Positions 43,742-53,850 are shown, counted from the first letter of the stretch. The stretch is DNA of 64,000 bases from Diphasiastrum complanatum (GCA_029204225.1 CM055100.1:54497597-54561596); one strand, 5' to 3'. Made by a program: numbers and translations. Notes: a model not told the origin generated them from the letters alone.

Positions 43742-44890
43742 TGCGGGGCCAACCAGACAAATCACTACCAAAGGCGGCATAGCGGAAATTGATCTTGAAG
43801 GCTAGACCTTATTAGCTGATTGCCGGCCAGTTGTATCGAAGAGGTCCAGACGAAATTCATTGGCGGTGTATTCTTCCTCATGAGACCACCCAAATCATTT
43901 CGCTTTCACATGAAGGCATGGGTGGAGGTCATTTTGCATCTGACATTATAGTTTGCAAGATCCTGCAATCAGGATGTTGGTGGCCAACGATTTATAAAGA
44001 CACAGAGAAATACTTGAAAAAGTGCGATGTGTGCCAAAGGGCAAGGAGACCAACGAGATTGAACTATGATCTACTGCACCTAGTCTTAGCCCAAGCACCA
44101 TTTGAAAAATGGGGATTGGATTATATTGGTCCAATTCACCCTGCAGCAAGGAGTTCCCAGGCTCGATACATAATCGTAGCCACAGACTACCTCACCAAAT
44201 GGGTCGAAGCCAAGGTAGTAAGAGTAGCTGATGCTAGGACCACTGCCAAGTTCCTTTATGAAAATATCATTGTGCGCTTTAGGTGCCCGGTGGAACTAAT
44301 CAGTGATTGCGGAAGCCATTTCATCAACGAGAACATCAAGGTCCTGTTGGAGGAATTCTTCGTGATCCACAGAACCAGTACGCCTTATTATCCTCGTGGT
44401 AATGGGCAAGCAAAATCATCCAATAAGATCTTGTGTAGCCTGCTCATGAAAACAGTTGAAGCTAGCATATCAGATTGGAAACACAAGTTGCATGCTGCAC
44501 TGTGGGCATTCAGGATAGCATATAAAGAGGGCACTGATCAAACACCCTTCCAATATATGGTCAGGATGCTTTGATGCCAATAGAGTTTTTAGTTCTTCAT
44601 TAAGGATTGCCACCGCGCAATGTCTTAATGGGTCCAAATCTCTACAACTACACCATGAAGCTCTGCATAAACTCTGTGAAACACGCTTACTAGCTGTGCA
44701 TGCACTAGCAACTGAAAAGAAAAGACGCAAAGCTTGGCATGATCTCACATTACAAAAGAAGGATCTTCGTTTAGGAGATCTGGTCCTGATGTATAAAACC
44801 AAGGTGATCAAGGGGAAGTTAAAATTCATGGGCGAAGGTCCTTATAGGGTCAAGGAAATTCTTAATCATGGGGCCGTGAACTTAGAATAG
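43742..44890 (+). pseudogene. Gypsy integrase pseudogene, catalytic Glu lost
   Basis: Zinc domain: HEGMGGGHFA with CDVCQRA. Core: WGLDYIGPIHP (first Asp), LISDCGSHFINEN (second Asp), then YYPRGNGQAKSSNK. The third catalytic position, normally Glu in GQAE.SNK, is Lys here (AAA at 44413-44415). In-frame TAGs lie at about 43780 and 43813. After 44574 the frame is shifted, and the C-terminal part resumes at 44696-44890 with GDLVLMYK, GEGPYRVKEIL and HGAVNLE. No chromodomain was seen. It would insert the DNA copy into the genome. Confidence 0.9.
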
Positions 44891-44969
44891 CTTGATGGGA
44901 CGCCCTTCGACACACCCATCAACGGTAGCTGGTTGCACAAGTACTGGCCACCACAGTAAGACAGATCCA

Positions 44970-44983
44970 GGTTGGGGGTGGCA
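44970..44983 (+). other. Gypsy polypurine tract
   Basis: GGTTGGGGGTGGCA directly precedes the TGTTACAAAAAG LTR start and follows the end of the integrase region by about 10 bp of non-coding sequence. Confidence 0.75.
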
Positions 44984-45980
44984 TGTTACAAAAAGCTAAT
45001 TTTCTCAGCCATCACTGCTAGATCTAAGGAGATCAAGCCAAATCAAGCTAAATCCATCAAGATTCAGCCAGATCTGGCAAGATCGGGAAAATCCATCAGA
45101 ATCCCAAGAGGATCCAGATCCTGATAGGGTAAAAACGGAAGCAGATCATTAGATTGACTGAGGGATCTACTACCAAGAATCCATTAGAACTTCCAGAGCA
45201 CTACCAATAGTTAGCTCAAGCCTGGATGAAGCTGATTATCAGTTTACAAAAGTTAAAAATCAGAAAGTCTTGAGATCTCGTCAAAAAACACTTTGAAGGA
45301 GCACTTTTTTCATGATTTTTCGAGATCCCTTGGGAGATAGCTCTTGAAAATTGGACAGTCATCAGATCTGACCTAGATGCATCCATGAAAATCTCTGCGA
45401 GAGTTCCTGATGGATGAATCATCATTTTTTAGTGTATGCGAGAGTTCCCAGAAGCAAAATTTTCAGAACCCTCGCAGAGCATCAAGATTAACTTACCAAC
45501 TCTCGCAAGGTGTCTAAATGAAATTAGAGCAGTGAAATTAGCCTATCTACATAGTCTGATCTTGAAAATCCAATCACAAGAACAAGTTGTGCGAGAGATA
45601 ACAACCTGTAAGAGTTGAACCCTCGTAGACAGCCAGAACCTTCGCAAAACCTTTGCATGGCAGTCAAATCACCTTCTGAACTCTCACAGACTTCTCTGAG
45701 GTTCTAGAATTATGTGAAGAAGGTGTCTACCAAATTTTGGGTGGAACTAAGCAAGGGAAAGTGAATTTCACCTAATACACACTCTAAATTCCACTATATA
45801 AGGACTAAATTTGAGTCATTTGTCACCTTTGCTAGCGAAGCTCTACCGAAATTTCCACTGAAAATACCAAGTTTTTTGTTTTTAACCAAACTTCCTACCA
45901 GTTGTCATCTGCTCATATTAAACACCGATCTACGTTCTGAACTACAATCATTGTCATCCAACACTCATTATTCTCAATTT
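44984..45980 (+). repeat. Gypsy 3' LTR, right end uncertain
   Basis: Begins TGTTACAAAAAGC after the polypurine tract. It contains repeated GCGAGAGTT and complementary CTCTCGCA/CCCTCGCA motifs (45396-45660) and a TATA box at about 45792. A block of it is shared with 38490-38720. The right boundary lies somewhere before the ATG at 46064; no terminal CA with a matching 5' end could be fixed. Confidence 0.6.
45790..45798 (+). promoter_or_regulatory. TATA box in Gypsy LTR
   Basis: ACTATATAAGG is a good plant TATA element, about 270 bp upstream of the ATG of the orphan ORF at 46064. It is the likely LTR promoter, so read-out transcription could cover that ORF. Confidence 0.6.
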
Positions 45981-46063
45981 TCTACTGTTTCCACATCTTT
46001 TTCCATTTTCCACCGTTTTTTTTACTTTTCCGACTTTTTCGACCACTAATCATCATTGCTAAC

Positions 46064-47077
46064 ATGGCCTCCTCATCCTCTGAAGACTCTAGCACCAAAC
46101 AGGTGATCCAGCATGACATCCCCGAGGCCACGCAGATTTGGCCTCTACCCTCTGACACTCTGATCCAACCATGGCTACAGACAGCCGGCCCACTCCTTGA
46201 AGCAATGGGTTTTTACTCGGCGCTCTTCCATTCTGAGATTAACATGGGCCTTGCCCTTCACGCTTACACCACCTGGGACGAGGACAAGGCTCATTTCCAC
46301 TTCCTATACCAAGGTACCACGTACAAGGTTAGGATTAACGCCGACTCGATGATCACCGTTGGCATTATGTCCGGTGATCGTCAACCCATCTCCCATTGCC
46401 ACGCCAAAGATCTGATCAAACCATTCGTCACCCAAACCACACCAGAGATCCCCATCCAGACTAACAATGGTTACCTGATAGAAGCTATCAGGGAACCCAT
46501 CATTTAGATAGCTGCGTATCTGTTGAATAACTTTCTGGTCATTTCAACATTTCGCAAGGACAGAATCCAGTCTACGTTGCTGAGTCAGATAGTGGAATCC
46601 TTTCTGGAATTCCCTAACCCCTCCGTTGTGCCATACGACTGGCATAGCTTCCTTATTCGAGAACTAACAAACTCCATCAAACCCAGCAACTGTGAGCGAA
46701 TCGCAGCAGGCCCCCTATTGTGTAACTTTTTCTACGCACTTCTCGAGGCAAAAGTGCGCGGTTTCCAATGCTCATCTCTCCTGACTACCCTTGTGCCACA
46801 TACTAACCTTTACCCACCATCTCAAGCATCTACCTCCTCCCAACCTGCAGTCATTAATACGACGGCCAGCAAATGAATGCGTGGCGTTGCCTCTACATCC
46901 ACATCTCCACCTGTTACCCGAAGACGTGTCTACACTACAACACTAACTACTCCATCAACCACCGTCACTTCTTCTTCCGTGCAACCCCCCACTCCAATTT
47001 CTGTTGTCACTATCTCTCTTCCTATTCCATCCACATCTGTTTTTGTCTCCATCCCCGTTTCTTCTGTTCCAATGTAG
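46064..47077 (+). pseudogene. Orphan 338-codon ORF beside the Gypsy LTR
   Basis: One register from ATG 46064 to TAG 47077, interrupted only by TAG 46505-46507 and TGA 46874-46876. Starts MASSSSEDSSTKQVIQHDIP; the middle is a folded-looking domain (PWLQTAGPLLEAMGFYSAL, TTYKVRINADSMITVGIMSG, then PYDWHSFLIRELTNSI and LLCNFFYALLEAKVRGF). The C-terminus is Ser/Thr/Pro-rich low complexity. I do not recognise the family with confidence. The pattern faintly recalls the first ORF that some plant Gypsy elements carry outside gag-pol ('putative plant transposon protein' type). It follows an LTR promoter by 270 bp. Both stops can arise by C-to-T change, as in the neighbouring Gypsy. Confidence 0.5.
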
Positions 47078-47304
47078 AAAAATCAACATCTACTCAATGA
47101 AAGAGATGCAAACTCAATAAGAAAGACATCAAATATATGATAAAATGAATTTTCTGTCTGTACAATAACAGTAACCTACTGTATTTTCCATGTATGGATC
47201 CAAAAATAGCAGAATATGAGCATTCTACACACAAGATTGCAAGATATTATCAACATAGTGCACCAATGGATAGATGAATCTAAGAGAACTCATGTATAAG
47301 AATG

Positions 47305-47308
<4 letters not shown>

Positions 47309-47396
<88 letters not shown>

Positions 47397-47415
47397 TAGA
47401 GAGAGAGAGAGAGAG
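47309..47415. repeat. (GA)n microsatellite, interrupted once
   Basis: GA dinucleotides run from 47309 to 47390, an interruption GACAGATA follows, then GA continues to about 47415. Confidence 0.95.
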
Positions 47416-47429
47416 TATGTAGATTTTTT

Positions 47430-47530
47430 ATTCTACATACTAGAATTTTGAGACAAAATTTGCACAGGGTAATGTATGTAACATTCTATTAGAATTTGTA
47501 TCAAGATTCTAACTTTTCTATGTAGATAAC
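47430..47530 (+). other. Copia leader scrap
   Basis: CATACTAGAATTTTGAGACA, then ACATTCTATTAGA...GATTCTAACTTTT, matches the leader segments at about 18628-18715 and 35855-35940. Isolated; no LTR or gag attached. Confidence 0.6.
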
Positions 47531-47539
47531 ATAGTGACC

Positions 47540-48105
47540 AAAAAAAAAAAAAATGATATGGAAATCCATTTTTTATGATTTTTAATTTTTTTTTAAATGC
47601 CTATTTCAAAATGCTTTTCAAATTTTATATTTTCATGCTAAAAAAATATTTTTTTTTTTTGTGGAAAACTAAAATCATATTAAAAAAACTAGATATAAAA
47701 TTTTAACAACATATTTAATCTTGCACATATTTTAAATTAATTAGTAATAAATAGAATTATTAAACATATCAATACTAAAATCAACCAAAAAATCTATTTT
47801 ACTTATTTGAGAAATATTCTTGTAACAAATATTTTGTATGAATACAATATATATTCAAATCAAGATTTTTAAAAAACTTTAATTTTTAGAATAATAATTT
47901 GTACAGATCCAAAAAGATTTTTGCAATTTAGGTCTTTAGCATATAAATTTAGATTTTTGCAATTTAGGTCTATAACATATAAATTTTAAAATATTTGAAA
48001 ATATCTCAAGTAACAAATAGTATTAAAAAATGTAAATGAATTTAAAAACTTTGTGATGTCAAAAAAGTTTGATATTCATATATTCAAAACAATCAAATGA
48101 GTACA
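47540..48105. other. Very AT-rich stretch, nothing supported
   Basis: Long A and T runs, no open frames of note, no repeat structure beyond homopolymers. Sequence CAATTTAGGTCT...AGCATATAAATTT occurs twice within 47925-47985 as a short direct repeat. Confidence 0.5.
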
Positions 48106-48460
48106 CTATTCCCAAAAGTCATCAAGATCATTGACATCTTTGCGCTTTTCTAAAAGCCCAGCCTCAGTAGAAACTACGACAACGTCTTCCATGATTTCCT
48201 CTACAATTATAGCATTATAATCTTGAACTAGTATTTGCAAACTCCCATTGTGTCACCGACTTTCCCACTAGCGGGAGGTTGTGGTTCTTTTGACAGTGAA
48301 ATTATAGAGTCTTCATCAGATTCTGTAGACTTTCCTACCTCAGTTTATTGATCTGACAAAACTGAAATAGACTTCATTCGTAATTTTATAAATTCTACTA
48401 AGCTAGAATCTAATTCTACAGCAACAACATGCTTGTCTTTTTGCACAACGCATCCGCTTG
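48106..48460 (-). pseudogene. Unidentified coding fragment with intact C-terminus
   Basis: The minus strand from about 48460 reads KDKHVVAVELDSSLVEFIKL, MKSISVLSDQ, a TAA, then TEVGKSTESDEDSIISLSKE, PQPPASGKVGDT. After a one-base shift near 48250 it reads LQILVQDYNAIIVEEIMEDV, STEAGLLEKRKDVND and ends LDDFWE with TAG at 48106-48108. It reads as about 115 residues of an acidic protein tail ending in a natural stop. It directly follows a Copia gag fragment in the same orientation, so it may be a host sequence captured by, or flanking, that element. No family recognised. Confidence 0.4.
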
Positions 48461-48469
48461 CCGTTACCG

Positions 48470-49027
48470 CTAAACAAATCTAAAGCCCAATCTGCTAGGT
48501 GTCAAACTTGGTAGCTCCTCCTTAATGGCGTAACTCTGAACAAGGTTGTCATATTCCTCCTTTAACCCATTAAGTATGACTTGAACAAGTTCATTTTGGT
48601 TGATAGAGTCTCCTATGCATGACAATTCTCTATGGAGGTCTTTAACTCTCATTACATAAGCTGAAGCACATTCATCACTTCTCTATATACTTTGAAAAAT
48701 TTGGTTTCTTAGTGTTAGAAGTCTAGAAGTATTCTTTGCCTCATAGATGGACTTGAGAGTATCCCAAGCATCTTTGGCATTATTACAAGCACCAATTTCT
48801 CTTAAGTCATTTGAGACATTCATCTTAATATAATGCAGAGCCATCCTAGCTCTTTTTTTTTATTTTGGAATTTCTTGAGGAATTTTTGGTTCTTCTTCAA
48901 TACCAAGTACAATATCCATCACATTTTGTAGAATTAATACAGATTCCATCCTAACCTTCCAAATTGAGTAATTGGAGGTTGACAATCTTTCACTTTCTTC
49001 TAATAGAAAGACGCCCATTGAAGTCAT
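48470..49027 (-). pseudogene. Copia gag pseudogene (minus strand)
   Basis: ATG at 49027 (minus): MTSMGVFLLEESERLSTSNY then SIWKVRMESVLILQNVMDIV, KMNVSND, AKDAWDTLKSIYEAKNTSRL, LRNQIFQS, and after two stops RVKDLHRELSCIGDSINQNELVQ...LNGLKEEYDNLVQSYA. This is the capsid region only; it ends at about 48475 without knuckle or protease. It resembles the gag at 22560-23918 more closely than the intact element's gag. Inactive. Confidence 0.85.
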
Positions 49028-49762
49028 AAAGAATGATGAAAGTCAAAAAAGATGGATGAAAAAATTGCTTATCTTCTCACCATAGGAACCAATCAAGGGC
49101 AGAAAACCAAGTCCTATGTAAGACAAAGCAAAAAACTGTGAGATAGATCTCACTAGCTTGACAATCTCTCTAAAACAAAATTTGAATCATAAAAAAAGAT
49201 GAAGTATGGCAAAAGTTATGGTTCTCTGAATTTCACACGTGTGAAATACTGTCAAATTGACTCAAATACAATCTATTTGTATGAAACAATATGCCTAGAA
49301 CCTATAAATTTTGTCTAAATCACATAAAGATGAGATTGGTCAACTTTTGGATGATTTTTGTGATCATTTAAGCAATAAATGACATGTACTCATGATTTGC
49401 CACAGGTCTAGGCGCCCTACCTACAACTCTTAAAAAGCTTATAACTTTTGATTGGCTTATCCAACTGTCATGATTCAAATTGCATCAGATTCTACACATT
49501 TCTAGCTTTTAGTGGGCTAATTTTCCATGAAATTTGGATCTGAGGTGAGAGAGAACCACCAAACTGAAAATGGGTGAATTTCATACATGTCAACACCTGA
49601 AATATCGTACAGTACCTGATCTGGACCATTCAAAGTGGTTTGAAGCTCTAAATCGCTAGAAAACTGCAAACTAGCTAGAAAGTAGAATCTAGACAATTCC
49701 TAGCTTGAAATCTGATCAAATTTGCAAATTTTTTGATTAGATTTGCTTGTAAATCTTAGGTA
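49028..49762 (-). other. Copia untranslated leader (minus strand)
   Basis: Lies between gag ATG and PBS. It carries an 18-bp perfect palindrome ATTTCACACGTGTGAAAT (49230-49247) and a CGTACAGTACC box at about 49606 shared with the leader at 24511. Homologous to 23919-24590 and, inverted, to 2100-2300. Confidence 0.7.
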
Positions 49763-49775
49763 GGCTCTGATACCA
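49763..49775 (-). other. Primer-binding site (tRNA-iMet type)
   Basis: The complement reads TGGTATCAGAGCC and abuts the LTR end CATCA exactly. Confidence 0.92.
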
Positions 49776-50160
49776 TGATGAATTCACACGTGTGGGACGC
49801 CCTACACATGTACTTTTGATCTTCTAAGCCCAATAATACCATAAAGATCAGACTAGCATTGATTGACAATAGGAAAGCTGATCATACAAGAAATATTATT
49901 GTGTTACAAGCAAGATCTGTCAACAAAACATGAAACTAAGTACAATAAATGCCACAACTCGACTAGAGAGAGAATATGAGAGTACAAACTCGTGTAGAGA
50001 GAGAGAGGGCACAAAGAGCTTAGTCTCCAAATTTGCAATACACACAAATTTCATCATCTTCTCAATGAGAGTACATCACATATATATAGATCCATGGACT
50101 CTCCTCCTACTTTGAGTTGAATTGGAGTTGTGAATCCACCTCTCAAGCTATCTAGACTTA
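49776..50160 (-). repeat. 5' LTR of a Copia element (minus strand), right end uncertain
   Basis: Left end TGATGAATTCACACGTGTGGGA is the LTR terminus beside the PBS. A minus-strand TATA-like stretch (complement of ACATATATATAGATCC at about 50078-50093) and (GA)-rich pieces follow, as in the LTR at 21252. The far end is not definable because the matching LTR is missing. Confidence 0.6.
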
Positions 50161-50827
50161 TTCAAGCCACTTGTTGTAAAGCTACCTTTACAAGCTTTAC
50201 TTCTGACGCCAACTATGTCCCTGGCGCCAGTAGCGCCCCTGCTGCTCCCGGCGCCAACGGCGCCGGCACCGCTCCCAGCGCCACTGTGACCAGAATCCAG
50301 CCTGCGCCAAGTTCCTATGGCTGAAAATCTTTGATCGGTTCTAGCGGAGTTCAAAGAGCTCAGATCGATGTGCAATCACCTCACACGATCTAGGCATGAT
50401 TAAAGGAAGCTTGGGGATCAATAAAATCTAGAGAGAGAAAATGACTTTCTAGAAAGAGAAAATCCTAAAGAGAGAAAAACGTGCTTTACCAGCTTGGGTA
50501 GAGTGCTTGGTATGAGGGGGGGGTGCCGAATCACACCAATACTATAGGGGAGTGCGGGTTGCGACTCAGGGCGATCTCCAACCAAGTCTCAGCCTCCCTT
50601 GCTAGAATGTTGTCATGGCTCTCGCCTTGGCATGCTGGCCCCCCGGAGACTAGGGTCGGTCACACACTTGAAATGTAATCTTCTCAGATTTATCAATAAA
50701 GTGGGATTTTTCTCAAACTGACTCTGATTACCTTCTGGGTTTCAGTGTTCGGTAAAAGTGCCAGTTGTAAGGCCGCTTCCAAAATTTTAAGTTGGCACAT
50801 AGCTGAGGGTCGTATCCCGGGACCCAG
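50161..50827. other. GC-rich region with repeated GGCGCC
   Basis: From 50205 to 50290 GGCGCC or GCGCC recurs about eight times in short Ala/Pro/Gly-type sequence. At 50510-50700 there is a G run, CCCCCCGGAG, and an AATAAA at 50693. It may be LTR or leader of the Gypsy whose protease starts at 51450. No gene is claimed; the short frame across it is compositional. Confidence 0.4.
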
Positions 50828-50900
50828 CGGTATGCCGTCGGGACCATTCGGTCCATGGCGCCAACGGTATGCTATCGAGACCATTTGGTCCAGGAACTGG
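50828..50900. repeat. Tandem duplication, 37-bp unit
   Basis: CGGTATGCCGTCGGGACC...CGGTCCA (50828) and CGGTATGCTATCGAGACC...TGGTCCA (50865) are adjacent copies. Each unit contains the small inverted repeat GGACC...GGTCC. Confidence 0.8.
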
Positions 50901-51005
50901 TTGTCTCCATATCTGTCGCGGCTTGTGGTTATGAGTGTTCCTTGCATGAACGTGAATGGGTCAAGCTCTTGGGGAACGGGCTCTAACCTGTGGGCTGAGT
51001 TGGAT

Positions 51006-51330
51006 GGCTTGCTTGGGTGGAAGTTACTTGTTTATGGCTGTCCAGTCTGGCATGGCGCCAGGTTGGCTTCCAGTGCTCGTGACGAAGCTTTCAGTTGGTT
51101 AAGTCTCATGTAAGTCAGACCGCTTGCTTGGAATGGATGTTACTCGTTTGTAACGACGCTTCGAGTTGGTTAAGTTTGATGTATGTCGGGCGGCTTGCTT
51201 GGAGGGAAGTCACCGGGACCCTCGATCTGGCATGGCGCCAGGTTGGATCTCAATGTTGGTTTTTGGAATTTCAAGTTGGTTAAGTCTGATCGTTGTTGGC
51301 GAGTTGGCTGCTTGTATGTCAAGTGGGTTT
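51006..51330. repeat. Irregular tandem repeat, 72-115 bp units
   Basis: Starts GGCTTGCTTGG at 51006, CCGCTTGCTTGG at 51120, GGCTTGCTTGG at 51192 and a decayed GGCTGCTTG at about 51306. Full units contain TCTGGCATGGCGCCAGGTTGG and TTTCAGTTGGTTAAGTCT; the second unit lacks the CATGGCGCCAGG part. GC-rich compared with its surroundings. Confidence 0.8.
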
Positions 51331-51449
51331 GGATGGCAAGAATTGAAGGCTTGGAAGCTAAGTCGTGGTTCCCGGCTCCCTTTGGGATGCCTGCGCTACA
51401 CCACCTCACTATGTCTAATTGTGCCACCTAGTCTTTTCATGCATTAAAT

Positions 51450-52260
51450 GTGGCATGCAAAGTACAAATGGCAATTCCTATGGTAGCTCGAGTTTCTAAT
51501 TCTACCTACCTTGAATATTTTATTCTAAGATGGGTCTTTACCAAGCCAAAAGAGCTTAATTCATCTTTGGCATTTTTAGGACCCCTACTTACAACATTAG
51601 ATAGATTTTTCCAATATTCTGACAGTATCAACTTAATTACAGAAACAACGGTTAAAGAATCAGGACTAGAAAGACATATACAACCTATTACTTACCATGA
51701 ATTCCATTTAGCAGACGCATCCAAATGCATACCAATAGGTGAGCTAAAAGGTATTAGTGTAGTTATAGAGACAGAGATGTTCGTTATGAATTTCTTTGTC
51801 ATAAACCCAACAGATACACCAACGTATTCAATATTATTTGGAAGACCATAACTATATCAAGCAGATGTTATTATAAACTGGTCTACCAAACAAATATTTT
51901 TTCTAGACATTCTCATAGCCAATCCAATAGGGGGTCACCTTTTGAGATGGGATGAGGAGTTAGCCAGATCTGCTGAATCCTGGATCAATTTCATAGAATG
52001 CTATGAGATTGACGAGGATGAGGGAATACCAACAACATCCGAGTTGAGGAAAATTCTGGGTGGAACCAGAGCAAGCCTGACCGAAGGTATGGTAGATAAA
52101 ACAGATTATGTAGAAATAGAAATTAATCAAAGAAAAATTTTGAATTTATATAGACACCAATCAGACTAGGAATGTGAAGAATATATATTACTTCTTCAGA
52201 AATACCAAAACGTATTTGCACGTCTACTACTGCTAATGCAGCTATTGCAGCCAATGACAT
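51450..52260 (+). pseudogene. Second Gypsy protease fragment
   Basis: The frame 51450-51851 reads DSINLITETTVKESGLERHI, then ADASKCIPIGELKGISVVIE, FFVINPTDTPTYSILFGRP, TAA where Trp is usual, and VIINWSTKQIFF. It aligns by eye with the protease of the 38.5-46 kb Gypsy (GSGVNLISTTLYKKW ... VLLGRPWL ... VVHNWGTGKFTF). The catalytic D-G-G/D-S-G is replaced by YSDS. The frame at 51942-52169 is linker (DEELARSAESWINFIECYE), and about 52195-52225 reads LQKYQNVFA, the start of RT. RT proper is missing before the Copia element at 52452. Confidence 0.75.
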
Positions 52261-52451
52261 CTTCCTACTGCTTCTAACTTCAACTGAAAATAAATAACTT
52301 GCAAACGTAGTTGGAGGAGGAGTTAGATGTCAACCATGGAACGCCAACTGTCCACTCCAGAGGCTACTGCTTCAGTATTTCGTTGTTGCATTCCACAAAC
52401 ACACAATTTCAGATGTCTAAAACATCCGATTGGAGAAACGACCCTCAATTG

Positions 52452-53182
52452 TGTTAGAAATGGTGAACTCCTGCAGCTTTGCCATGACGTGAAGGTCAAC
52501 GAGCCTTGACTCGAAGGTCGAACGATTTGCGAAGATAAAAAAATTTGCGAAATCCAACGTGCTTCTAGGACAAATGAAGCACGAACGATTCACGAATCGT
52601 AAACATGTCTCCAGGACCGCAAAAACTGCAAAGCGACGCAAAACGAAAAGAAACTAAAGAAACGAGAGAGAATCTTTCGTGCTACCAGCTGGCAGATCAA
52701 CGGGCTTGGAGTCTCAAACTTCATGCCCAACTAAAATGGGAAGCAACAACGAAGAGTAATTGATTAGTTGATTAGCGTTAACTACTCTTGTAATTCTATG
52801 TTTTAGCTATCTTGTAAACTCCACATAGTGGAGACATAAACGCTTCTTCTGAATCAAAATAAAGAGAGAGAGAGATACAGTGAGACATACTGAGTAGAGA
52901 AAGAAAAAGAAAAAGACTAGAAACGAAACAATTGTGCATGAAAGTCTGCCAATGAGCAGAGCATCAGGCCGCCAACGAGCGAGACACTGACGATCTCGCT
53001 CTAAAGAATTAAACTGATAATTTGATTGCTCTATTCTCGATGTCTTCCGGTATCTTGATTGCTAGAATGGAATTTTTTTCGTGATGTGTAGTCCGTGTCT
53101 AGGTTCTTGTGAGCTTTCGCGGAAAATAAAATTCAAAAGAAACAAAATCGTTTGCGACAACAAAACGAAACCATTCGCGACA
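52452..53182 (+). repeat. 5' LTR of the old Copia, 731 bp
   Basis: TGTTAGAAATGG at the start and TTCGCGACA at the end. The start fits a TGT...ACA inverted end pair and the TSD; the end is fixed by the adjacent PBS. Contains multiple TTCGCGA-like motifs and a (GA)n run near 52862-52875. Confidence 0.85.
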
Positions 53183-53195
53183 TGGTATCAGATTT
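53183..53195 (+). other. Primer-binding site (weakened)
   Basis: TGGTATCAGATTT follows the LTR end. The first ten bases match the tRNA-iMet site and the remainder is mutated. Confidence 0.8.
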
Positions 53196-53246
53196 GACAG
53201 GTTATCACTACTGATATCTAAGTAGTGATTTTCTAGACAACACATT

Positions 53247-53759
53247 ATGGCTACAACAATCCAGACAAGAGTAGTAATCAGTCTTGATGGCGCAAATTAC
53301 AGGATATGGAAATTTAAAATCAAAACACTTCTGAAGGGTGAAGGAATCTGGTCGGTGACCGAACTCTCAGAGGTGCAGCCTCCAGAGGGAGACCCGAAGA
53401 GAGCTGAATGGATCAGAAAGGATGAGCGTGCAATGGCAATCATCGTTTCGTCCATCAACGAATATCTACTCATGCAGATTGAAGACTGCGAAAGTAGCCA
53501 TGCAGCATGTGAAAGATTAAAACAAAAGTATGAAGTGAGGCCTGCAGATTTAGTCATGCACCTTCACAATCAGCTGCAATCCATACGATGGGATGTCGAC
53601 CAGTTAGATCAGCACGTTGAGACGATCTTCGCTCAACTCACTGTATCAGGACAAGAGCACCAGGTCTCAATACCACAACAACTGATGTACTTCATGAAGT
53701 CTCTACCGACGTCCTATCAGCCTTTGAGAATGCTCATACTGAGTCTACCAGATATAACA
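53247..53759 (+). pseudogene. Old Copia gag, 5' part
   Basis: ATG at 53247. Reads LDGANYRIWKFKIKTLLKGE, AMAIIVSSINEYLLMQIEDC, ACERLKQKYEVRPADLVMHL, then IPQQLMYFMKSLPTSYQPLR: the Ty1/Copia gag capsid pattern (UBN2 type). It is open to the insertion point and stops only because the young element is inserted. After removing the insert and one TSD copy, the frame continues in phase at 60196. A different gag lineage from the intact guest element. Confidence 0.88.
53755..53759 (+). repeat. Target-site duplication TAACA, left
   Basis: TAACA immediately before the 5' LTR, identical to 60191-60195 after the 3' LTR. The 5-bp length is typical of LTR retrotransposon integration. Confidence 0.96.
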
Positions 53760-53836
53760 TGTGAAAATTGTCAACATTTCCTAGCTAGTTTGAGGCCTAA
53801 ATTGGCTAAAATTGTAAATAGTTTTGGTTCTGGAGT

Positions 53837-53850
53837 TTCACACGTGTGAA
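53837..53850. promoter_or_regulatory. CACGTG-centred palindrome in the LTR
   Basis: TTCACACGTGTGAA is a perfect 14-bp palindrome with a central CACGTG (G-box/E-box core). It lies about 135 bp upstream of the TATA-like element. The same or near-same palindrome occurs at 49230, 49780 and in other LTRs or leaders of the window, and again in the 3' LTR at 59613-59626. Binding by bZIP or bHLH factors is plausible from the core but not shown. Confidence 0.6.

Larger units (their letters stand above)
38490..45980 (+). mobile_element. Near full-length, decayed Gypsy element
   Basis: Plus-strand Ty3/Gypsy element: partial 5' LTR-like block (38490-38720), leader, gag with four zinc knuckles, aspartic protease, RT, RNase H, integrase (RT before integrase, the Gypsy order), polypurine tract 44970-44983 and 3' LTR from 44984. 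From 38951 to about 42625 gag, protease and early RT lie in one uninterrupted register broken only by nonsense codons. Base composition is more GC-rich than the flanks. No TSD could be found because neither outer end is certain. It cannot encode functional proteins now. Confidence 0.88.

Noticed and set aside
46064-47077. Envelope-like gene of an endogenous retrovirus
   Set aside because: No signal peptide, no transmembrane segment and wrong side of the LTR start; nothing supports an envelope protein.
50130-50324. Ala/Pro/Gly-rich short frame
   Set aside because: Compositional effect of repeated GGCGCC; no start context or homologue.
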